Assembly (NCBI GenBank): GCA_024636935.1
Contig: JAGXGC010000012.1
Span: 1-64,000 of the forward strand
DNA from: Sideroxydans sp.
GTDB taxonomy: Bacteria; Pseudomonadota; Gammaproteobacteria; Burkholderiales; Gallionellaceae
DNA: 64,000 bases
Direction of reading: 5' to 3'
Translations under genes and position numbers: made by a program
The notes under the pieces: model-generated
Told to the model about the DNA's origin: nothing
Database searches by the model: none
The model's input: the letters and a program-made list of their open reading frames with translations, nothing else
In this document: piece after piece, positions 57,778 to 64,000 of the stretch
Numbering within the stretch: position 1 is the first letter of the stretch
How the letters are laid out: each line of letters begins with the position of its first letter

Positions 57778-58695
57778 TCATTCCTGATTTGGGTTCTCGC
57801 CACGCTCCAGATCGGCATCGACTTGCGACAGCGGATCTTCGATTGGCTCAAGGTGGGTGGTAATGTGGCTGAACGGCACGGCGGCACGTATCTCGGCCTC
57901 GATCTGTTCAACCAGATCGTGTCCGCGCTGCACCGTCCACTTGCCCGGCACCAATACATGCATGGATATGAAGGCCTGGCGTCCGGCTTCACGTGTGCGC
58001 AAGGCATGGAAGTCCAGCCCCTGCTCGCGGTACTTCACCAGTATGTTTTCAATGGCATCGATATGCTCTTGCGGAATCGCGACATCCATCAGGCCCTCAG
58101 CGGAACGATGCAGCAGCTGCCAGCCGGTCCACACGATGTTCGCTGCCACCAACAGCGCGATCACTGGATCCAGCCACAGCCAGCCACTCACCCACACCAA
58201 CGCCACGCCGATGATGACGCCAACCGAAGTCCACACATCTGTCATCAGATGCTTCGCATCCGCTTCCAGGGTGATCGAGTTATAGGCACGTCCGGCCTTG
58301 AGCAGTTCACGCGCAGCTAGCAGGTTGATGACTGATGCGACCACCGACACCAGCAAACCGACGCCCACTTCAGCAAGTGCCTGTGGATGCAGCAAACGGT
58401 CGATGGCGGCATAGGCGATGCTTATCGCCGCCAACAGAATGAGGAAACCTTCGAAAGCGCTGGAGAAGTATTCAGCCTTGCCATGACCGTAGGCATGCTT
58501 CTCATCTGCTGGAGCCGCAGCCAGCGTCAGCACATACAAGGCCATCAGCGCGCCCGCCAGATTGACGAAGGATTCCAGCGCGTCCGACAACAGACCGACC
58601 GAACCGGTCAGCCACCAAGCCGCGCCCTTGAGCAGGATGGTAGCGACCGCAGCAGCGATAGAAAGCCAGGCGAAGCGTGTCAGATCCTTATGCAT
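57778..58695 (-). CDS. Cation diffusion facilitator (FieF/CzcD-type efflux)
   Basis: 305 aa, six membrane helices. Metal-site signatures are [11 protein letters not shown] (helix 2), [10 protein letters not shown], and [15 protein letters not shown] (helix 5), plus a C-terminal cytoplasmic ZT-dimer domain with a CDF fold. It exports divalent metal (Zn, Fe, Mn or Co) by proton antiport; selectivity is not clear. Lies 1 bp from the ZIP gene, an unusual neighbour. Confidence 0.9.
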   Translation of the reverse strand: MHKDLTRFAWLSIAAAVATILLKGAAWWLTGSVGLLSDALESFVNLAGALMALYVLTLAAAPADEKHAYGHGKAEYFSSAFEGFLILLAAISIAYAAIDRLLHPQALAEVGVGLLVSVVASVINLLAARELLKAGRAYNSITLEADAKHLMTDVWTSVGVIIGVALVWVSGWLWLDPVIALLVAANIVWTGWQLLHRSAEGLMDVAIPQEHIDAIENILVKYREQGLDFHALRTREAGRQAFISMHVLVPGKWTVQRGHDLVEQIEAEIRAAVPFSHITTHLEPIEDPLSQVDADLERGENPNQE

Positions 58696-58696
58696 A

Positions 58697-59470
58697 TCAG
58701 GCTCCAGCGAAATAACCGGTCAGACCGACCGTCGCCACACCCAACATGATCAACGCCACCTGCTGCACGGTATCGCGCATCTGAGTGCGTTTGTGCAGAC
58801 CGGGAATGAGATCGGCCACAGCGACATAGATCATGCTGGCTGCCGACAATGCGAGGATATAAGGCGTCCATGATTGCATGCCCTGCAATGCGTAATATGC
58901 CAGCACACCACCCGCCAAGGTGGCGAAGCTGGAGATCAGATTGAGCTGGAACGCCCGCAGCTTGCTGTAACCGGAATGCAGCAGAATCAGAAAGTCGCCG
59001 ACTTCCTGCGGAATCTCGTGCGCGATGATGGCCAGCGCGGTGACGATACCCAAATTGATATCCACCATGAAGGCCGCAGCGATGATGATGCCGTCTACAA
59101 AGTTATGGAAGGTGTCGCCGATGATGAGCATGGTGCCGCTACGTCCATGATCGTGACCAGGCTGTTCGTGCGGCTCATGCGCTTCACAATGGTCATGGTG
59201 ACAATGACGCCAGATCAACACCTTCTCCAGCGTGAAGAACAACAGAATGCCGGCCAGCACCGTACCGCTCACCGCGGCGGTGTTACCAGCCAGATCGATC
59301 GCTTCCGGCAGGATGTCGAGGAACACTGCGCCCAGCAAAGCACCGATGGCATAGCTGACCAGCATGCCGATCCAGTGCGTGCGCGCATTCAGTGCGAACA
59401 ACGCCGCGCACAATACGCTTAGCGCGCCGCCGAATAGGCTGGCAACGATGATCCAAGACAGAACAGACAT
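58697..59470 (-). CDS. ZIP-family divalent metal transporter
   Basis: 257 aa, eight predicted membrane helices. ZIP signatures [14 protein letters not shown] (helix 4) and [10 protein letters not shown] (helix 5) hold the metal-binding residues. The loop between helices 3 and 4 is His-rich ([20 protein letters not shown]), as in zinc-binding ZIPs. It moves metal into the cytoplasm. Cotranscribed with the exporter gene. Confidence 0.9.
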   Translation of the reverse strand: MSVLSWIIVASLFGGALSVLCAALFALNARTHWIGMLVSYAIGALLGAVFLDILPEAIDLAGNTAAVSGTVLAGILLFFTLEKVLIWRHCHHDHCEAHEPHEQPGHDHGRSGTMLIIGDTFHNFVDGIIIAAAFMVDINLGIVTALAIIAHEIPQEVGDFLILLHSGYSKLRAFQLNLISSFATLAGGVLAYYALQGMQSWTPYILALSAASMIYVAVADLIPGLHKRTQMRDTVQQVALIMLGVATVGLTGYFAGA

Positions 59471-59515
59471 ATCAAACCAAGGGGATACGGGGCGCGCATT
59501 GTACCCGACCGGACA

Positions 59516-61078
59516 CTAATCCCCCAGCACCACATCCTTGGTCTCGGGCAGGAAAAACAGTCCGATGATGGATGCCATGATGAGTATGCCGACCGGATAC
59601 CACAGCCCAGCCATCACATCGCCCGCGTTCACAGACAGCAAGGTCACCATGAACGGCGACAAGCCACCGATCCAGCCTGCACTCAGGTTATGCGGCAAGG
59701 CGGCGGCGGTGTAGCGGTTGCGTGCTTTGAACAGTTCCGGCAGCACTGCCGTCTGCGGCCCGGTGATGAGGCCGACTGCAACCACTAGCACCACCAGCAG
59801 CAGGAATAGCATGACCGGGTTGGTCTGCTCACTGTCCGCTTTTTCTGTCCAGCCTTTCGATTTCAGTCCAGCGCTCAAGGCAGCGGGATCGAAGCCACTG
59901 ACTTCCACATCCTTGCCGATGCGCACCAGAGTGCCCTCACCTGGCTCGGTGTTATGCACGATGCCGTTCTTGATGAAGAACTCCTGATTGCGCGCGCACT
60001 CGCTCTGCGCCTTGTGGAACGGGCTGTAGTCACAGCCTGTGCCGGACAGAGTCACCGATACTTCTTTATTGAAACGTTCCAGCGCGGGGTTGCCAAAATG
60101 CTGCAAGCCGTTGAACACCGGAATGATGGTGATCGCCCCCAGCAGCAAGCCCGCCAGCAATACGGGACGACGTCCGATGCGGTCAGACAGCCAGCCACAC
60201 CAGATGGTGAGCGGAAACAGCAACAGTGTTGAGAGCATCACCAGCGTGCTGGCGAACTGCGCGTCCAGTCGCACCACGTTCTTGAGGAACACGTTGGCAT
60301 ACACCTGCGAAGTGAAGAACAGCAAGGAACCGCCCGCCGAGATGCAAAAGAACAGCAAGGCCATGCCTTTCAAGGTCTGGCGGTCACGGAAACATTCACG
60401 TAGCGGCGCTTTGGACACGCGGCCCTGCGCTTGCAGTTCTTTGAACACCGGCGATTCTTCCAGACTCATACGCGTCTTGATCGAGATGAACAACAACACC
60501 ACCGAGAAAAGGAACGGCACGCGCCAGCCCCAGCTGCTGAACGATGCATCATCGAGAAACTGGAGCAACAACACGATCTGAAAGGTAGAAACGAGGATAC
60601 CCAGCGGCCCCATCAGTTGCAGCACACTGGTGTAGAGACCGCGTCGACCTTCGGGCGCATGTTCGGTGAGATACACCGCCACACCGCCGATCTCACCACC
60701 GACTGCGAAACCTTGCAACAAACGCAGCAGCAACAGCAGCGCAGGCGCCAGCATGCCGACCTGCGCATAGGTCGGCAGCATACCAACCAGAAAAGTGGAA
60801 GCACCCATCAGACTGATGGTGACGAGGAAGATCGGACGTCGCCCATAACGATCCGCCAGCGTCCCGAACAAGGCGGAACCCAACGGTCGAACGATCATGC
60901 CCACGCCGAACGCAGCCAGACTCGCCAGCAAAGCGGCGGTCGCATCCTCCGGCGGAAAGAACAACACACTGAAGTAAGTCGCCAGTGTGGCGAAGGTGAG
61001 GAAGTCATACCACTCAAGGAAGGTGCCGAAACAGGCGGCGAGCACCACCTTGCGCTGGGTTTTAGTTATTGTATTCAT
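59516..61078 (-). CDS. MFS transporter of the metabolite:H+ symporter type with a periplasmic insert
   Basis: 520 aa. Motif A-like GTLADRYGRRPIF near 75 and the matching GWLSDRIGRRPVLL near 300, FLEWYDFLTFATLATYF at the start and LQGFAVGGEIGGVAVYL are MHS/ProP features; 12 helices. Residues about 330-420, between helices 9 and 10, form an extra soluble segment with two Cys (GCDYSPFHKAQSECARN) and a FDPAALSAGLKSKGW block, which makes it longer than plain family members (about 440). Substrate unknown; carboxylates or osmolytes fit the family. Confidence 0.85.
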   Translation of the reverse strand: MNTITKTQRKVVLAACFGTFLEWYDFLTFATLATYFSVLFFPPEDATAALLASLAAFGVGMIVRPLGSALFGTLADRYGRRPIFLVTISLMGASTFLVGMLPTYAQVGMLAPALLLLLRLLQGFAVGGEIGGVAVYLTEHAPEGRRGLYTSVLQLMGPLGILVSTFQIVLLLQFLDDASFSSWGWRVPFLFSVVLLFISIKTRMSLEESPVFKELQAQGRVSKAPLRECFRDRQTLKGMALLFFCISAGGSLLFFTSQVYANVFLKNVVRLDAQFASTLVMLSTLLLFPLTIWCGWLSDRIGRRPVLLAGLLLGAITIIPVFNGLQHFGNPALERFNKEVSVTLSGTGCDYSPFHKAQSECARNQEFFIKNGIVHNTEPGEGTLVRIGKDVEVSGFDPAALSAGLKSKGWTEKADSEQTNPVMLFLLLVVLVVAVGLITGPQTAVLPELFKARNRYTAAALPHNLSAGWIGGLSPFMVTLLSVNAGDVMAGLWYPVGILIMASIIGLFFLPETKDVVLGD

Positions 61079-61145
61079 GGCAGAGGCATGGATTGTGAAC
61101 AGCGCAGGATATAAAGCATATGCTGGCGCTTGTCCACTCGAGCGC

Positions 61146-61174
61146 TTGATTTACAGTGTAGAGACACACACAAT
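61146..61174 (+). promoter_or_regulatory. Possible promoter for the lipoprotein cluster
   Basis: TTGATT (61146-61151) and CACAAT (61169-61174) with a 17-bp spacer, in the 162-bp gap upstream of the LpoB-like gene. GGAG precedes the ATG. A weak match; the gap shows nothing else clear. Confidence 0.35.
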
Positions 61175-61240
61175 GGCGGCGTATTGAACCATTCGTCGCT
61201 GGCCATTGTCACAGCGCGGCCTTAACTTTCGGAGATCACG

Positions 61241-61861
61241 ATGAGAACAAATTCCCTGCTATCCCTTTCTGCCGCCGTACTGCTGCTGTCCGCCTGTGCC
61301 ACACCAGATGCCGGTAAGCCAGTCACCTATCAGGATGTGAATTCCACCGGCGTCGTTGCCGGTGTGGGTGTGGAAAGTCAGGATGTAACGGCTGTCACCG
61401 ACGTGATGGTGAAGGACATCCTTGCCACGCCGGAAGTCGTGAAGCGCAGCCAAGCGGCACGCGTGATCCTTGATTCAGCCTATTTCGAGAACGAGAGCAG
61501 CCAGCGCATCAACAAGAACCTCCTAGTGGATCGTCTGCGCATCAACCTGCAACGCGCAGCCCAAGGCAAACTGCAATTCGTGTCGCGTGAATCCGCCGAG
61601 ATGGTCGCGCAGGAGCGTGACATGAAGCGCCAAGGCGTGACCGATGCAGGCACACTCAAGCAAGCCAAGGCTACCGCCGGTGCGGACTATCGACTGGTCG
61701 GCCGTATCAACTCACTGGATGCGCGTAGCGCGCAGAGCGGCATGGTGGAACGCTACACCCAGATCACTTTCGAACTGATCGATCTGGAAACTTCGCTCAG
61801 CGTCTGGTCCAACCTGTACGAGTTCAAGAAGGGTGGCCAGGACGATGCGGTCTATCGCTGA
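61241..61861 (+). CDS. LpoB-like lipoprotein (penicillin-binding protein activator)
   Basis: 206 aa. A lipoprotein signal peptide with lipobox LSAC (Cys19) is followed by the LpoB-family domain: RSQAARVILDSAYFENESSQRINKNLLVDRLRINL, GKLQFVSRE, GADYRLVGRINSLDAR, and the TQITFELIDLETSLSVWSNLYEFKK ending. In E. coli LpoB activates PBP1b from the outer membrane. Overlaps the COG3014-like gene by 17 bp. Confidence 0.87.
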   Translation: MRTNSLLSLSAAVLLLSACATPDAGKPVTYQDVNSTGVVAGVGVESQDVTAVTDVMVKDILATPEVVKRSQAARVILDSAYFENESSQRINKNLLVDRLRINLQRAAQGKLQFVSRESAEMVAQERDMKRQGVTDAGTLKQAKATAGADYRLVGRINSLDARSAQSGMVERYTQITFELIDLETSLSVWSNLYEFKKGGQDDAVYR

Positions 61862-63326
61862 TCTTTCAGCGACGCCCCGCTTCGTTCCCCGCGCTCTTGC
61901 TTGTGCCGTCTGGCTGACACTTTCCGGCTGCGCCTCGACGGGACTTGATACCAACCCTGTTGAACCGGGGCGCATCGAACAACTACTGGAACCCAAAGCG
62001 GAAGTGCCGTCTGCCTTGCGTCCCTTCGTGCTGCGCGATCAGGAACAAGGCCGCCGCGACCGCGTGCTGAACGAAGCCATGGCCGGGCTCGCCGCACTGG
62101 AACTGTCTCAACCGGAAACGGCACAACGTCTGCTATCCGACGCGCAAGCGCTGATCGAGACCATCTATGCGAATGACCCTGCCGCCAACCGCGCACGCAG
62201 TAATTTCGTACCGGAAGCCAACAAAGATTTCAAAGGCGATCCTTACGAGCGCGCCATGGTCGGCTACTACCTATCACTCGCCGATTTCTCTGATGACGAT
62301 CTCGACAACGCGCGCGCCGATCTGCGTTTCGCTGAGATACAAGACACCATGTCCGCCGCAGAGACTTTCCAGAGCGATATGGTCATCATGCCGTTCATCC
62401 GCGGCTGGCTGTACAACTGCTCGGGGCGCAATGCGCAGGCAAAGGACGAATTCGCCGCAGTGCAAAAATTCAAACCGGGCATCAAGACGCCCACCCCCAA
62501 AGACAACGTGCTGCTGATCGGCGAGGTCGGCCTCGCACCGGGCAAGATCGCCAGTGGTCGACATCAGGAAGAATTGCGCTACGGACGTCGCGACGACGGC
62601 AAGATGCGCGGCGTCACCTTCACGCAAGGCTCAGAACTACTGGTTGGCCAACAGATAGAGGATGTGTTCTGGCAAGCTTCGACACGCGGCGGTCGCGCGG
62701 TGGACAAGATACTCGCCGGCAAAGCCTCGTTCCGCAATACCGCGCAAGGCATCGCAACCGGTGCTGCCGTGTTCGCCCAGATCTCAGCCGACATCGCACA
62801 CAATGCCGCCCGCCGCAAAGACAGCGACGACGCCGGCCAATATGCGGGATTAGCACTGCTCGGCATGTTGGTCAGCATAGGTAGCGACATCGTCGCCGCC
62901 TCCACCCATCCCGAAGCCGATACCCGCACCTGGTCCAGCCTGCCTGATCGCATCTATGTGGCGACCAGCCAAGCGGATGTGAATGCAGAGCCTACGCCGT
63001 GGTCGTTGGGCTTCCATGATGCGCGGGGCGAGCTGCAAGGTGCGGTGGAGATGAAGACTTTCCGTTCCGGTGCCTGCATGCTGATCTGGGGCAGGCAGTA
63101 CCCCGGCAGCTATCCTTCCAGCTGGACAGACAGTTCACTGCGCCACGAAGAAGTGATACAAGAGAAATGCAAAGGTGCTTGCAGTGCTATCACCGAACAG
63201 GCGACACTTGATGCCAAGAATTTCAATACCTCGCTCGCACCACTCGCCGTGCCGACCGAGGTTCCCGACGATGTTGATTCGGGTGTGACTTTCAAGCGCA
63301 GAATATTCCTCACTTACCCAAACTAA
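61845..63326 (+). CDS. Lipoprotein of the COG3014 (uncharacterised) family
   Basis: About 493 aa with a signal peptide ending in a lipobox LSGC. The middle part has TPR-like helical pairs (about 95-200: ALELSQPETAQRLLSDAQ), and the rest is a family-specific segment with a Gly/Ala-rich stretch (about 300-345, FAQISADIAHNAARRK). Function unknown; family members lie next to LpoB and YcfL homologues. Start: ATG 61845 (AAGGGTGG upstream) or GTG 61833. No clear homology-based activity. Confidence 0.75.
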   Translation: MRSIADLSATPRFVPRALACAVWLTLSGCASTGLDTNPVEPGRIEQLLEPKAEVPSALRPFVLRDQEQGRRDRVLNEAMAGLAALELSQPETAQRLLSDAQALIETIYANDPAANRARSNFVPEANKDFKGDPYERAMVGYYLSLADFSDDDLDNARADLRFAEIQDTMSAAETFQSDMVIMPFIRGWLYNCSGRNAQAKDEFAAVQKFKPGIKTPTPKDNVLLIGEVGLAPGKIASGRHQEELRYGRRDDGKMRGVTFTQGSELLVGQQIEDVFWQASTRGGRAVDKILAGKASFRNTAQGIATGAAVFAQISADIAHNAARRKDSDDAGQYAGLALLGMLVSIGSDIVAASTHPEADTRTWSSLPDRIYVATSQADVNAEPTPWSLGFHDARGELQGAVEMKTFRSGACMLIWGRQYPGSYPSSWTDSSLRHEEVIQEKCKGACSAITEQATLDAKNFNTSLAPLAVPTEVPDDVDSGVTFKRRIFLTYPN

Positions 63327-63357
63327 TCCAGCAACCCCGTTTACTTAGGAGAACATC

Positions 63358-63726
63358 ATGTTAAAAAAGATACTTTCCATCCTGCTATTGAGCTTCATGG
63401 CTGCCTGTCAGTCATTGCCAGATGCCACCATCATCATGATCGACGAGGATCATCTGGAAGACGTGGTCGAAGTGAACAACGTGCAATCGGGACGCACAAC
63501 CACCGGCACATTGCGCGTGTGGGGCGAACTGAAGAACCTCACCGACAAGCGCGTGCTGATCGAAGTGCGTGCCGCGTTCCGTGGCGATGGCGGACGCGTC
63601 GTGGAAAAAGCTGGCGGTTGGACACGCGTGTTCATCGACCCGAATTCCACTCAGGATCTGGAACTGCTATCCACCGTCAATGATGCATCGGAGTTCTTGC
63701 TAGAAGTACGCGAGGGGAAACAGTAA
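63358..63726 (+). CDS. YcfL-like lipoprotein (DUF1425)
   Basis: 122 aa, lipobox AAC (Cys17), then a beta-rich domain VVEVNNVQSGRTTTGTLRVWGELKNLTDKRVLIEVRA with the YcfL pattern. In E. coli ycfL lies just upstream of lpoB; here it lies third in the cluster. GGAGAAC precedes the ATG. Function unknown, probably in envelope/peptidoglycan synthesis by context. Confidence 0.8.
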   Translation: MLKKILSILLLSFMAACQSLPDATIIMIDEDHLEDVVEVNNVQSGRTTTGTLRVWGELKNLTDKRVLIEVRAAFRGDGGRVVEKAGGWTRVFIDPNSTQDLELLSTVNDASEFLLEVREGKQ

Positions 63727-63733
63727 GCCTGGC

Positions 63734-64000
63734 TCAGGCGAGCCAGATGAAAGTGCCCATCCGACCGGTCACCCCATCGCGTCGGTAAGAGAAGAAGCAC
63801 TCGGGCTCGCCAAAGGTACAGCGTCCACCACCGTGGATGGACGTGATGCCCAACGCACTCAGACGCTGATGCGCCAGCAGATAAAGGTCTGCCCGATACT
63901 TGTCTGAATCAGACTGTGCAACGAAGGCTTCCTTCGCTTGCGCATGCTGCGCAATGAAAGCCTCGCGCACTTCCGCACCGACTTCAAAGTGAGTTTGACT
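63734..64000 (-). CDS. pgeF: Purine nucleoside phosphorylase / polyphenol oxidase family PgeF (partial)
   Basis: C-terminal 88 residues only; the gene runs off the right edge. CTFGEPECFFSYRRDGVTGRMGTFIWL is the multicopper-like YfiH/PgeF family ending, with the conserved Cys and the SYRRDG block. Family members edit peptidoglycan precursors by removing misincorporated serine. Convergent with the ycfL-like gene, 7 bp apart. Confidence 0.9.
   Translation of the reverse strand, partial: SQTHFEVGAEVREAFIAQHAQAKEAFVAQSDSDKYRADLYLLAHQRLSALGITSIHGGGRCTFGEPECFFSYRRDGVTGRMGTFIWLA

Overview
The window is a gene-dense chromosomal segment of a Gram-negative bacterium, almost certainly a betaproteobacterium. 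This rests on the gyrA-to-ihfB supraoperon layout, EF-P with Arg32 next to its rhamnosyltransferase EarP, the lipid A-core heptose genes, the tmRNA tag ANDEKYALAA, and type IV pilus minor pilins of the fimT/pilV/pilW/pilX/pilY1/pilE type. A Gallionellaceae or other Nitrosomonadales relative would fit, but that placement is inference. Nearly all genes are housekeeping, with no phage, transposase or CRISPR locus.

Layout. 1-311: promoter and leader of an rRNA operon running off the left edge, preceded by initiator tRNA-Met. 312-5456: queG, tsaE-amiC, cysK-cysM, a comEA-like gene. 5515-9645: lapA-lapB-pyrF-hldE(kinase only)-hldD, all leftward. 9795-22918: a leftward supraoperon gyrA-serC-serA-pheA-hisC-DAHP synthase-tyrA-aroA/cmk fusion-rpsA-ihfB, joining serine, aromatic and histidine synthesis with DNA topology and translation genes. 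23075-25833: rightward ubiG-gph-adenylate cyclase, the cyclase carrying a C-terminal hemerythrin domain. 25867-26235: tmRNA, followed 300 bp later by a second copy of its 3' end, which looks like a recombination scar. 26640-29349: an orphan GspE-type ATPase and a hexose-phosphate epimerase. 29419-33995: efp, earP, rlmJ and an acyltransferase. 34051-38319: a MacA/MacB-like exporter with two permeases. 38360-46418: tRNA-Thr, thiO and the minor pilin/pilY1 operon. 46536-47462: ispH. 47520-50784: a stressosome-type module (RsbS-, RsbR- and RsbT/RsbX-like proteins with a GGDEF diguanylate cyclase). 50912-55305: ribF, ileS, lspA. 55363-56126: two hemerythrins. 56123-61078: YkgJ-like protein, rimO, CDF and ZIP metal transporters, an MFS symporter. 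61241-63726: an LpoB/COG3014/YcfL-like lipoprotein trio. 63734-end: partial pgeF.

The most interesting items are: three hemerythrin domains, two of which have lost the same iron-ligand histidine (Leu in the cyclase fusion, Gln in the second stand-alone protein); a stressosome module whose RsbS-like member has proline in place of the phosphorylatable serine, with a c-di-GMP cyclase as likely output; a duplicated tmRNA 3' end flanking a 300-bp element remnant; a PilY1 without the usual large N-terminal region but with an inserted Thr/Ser-rich block; and a 7-bp tandem repeat inside the aroA half of the aroA-cmk fusion.
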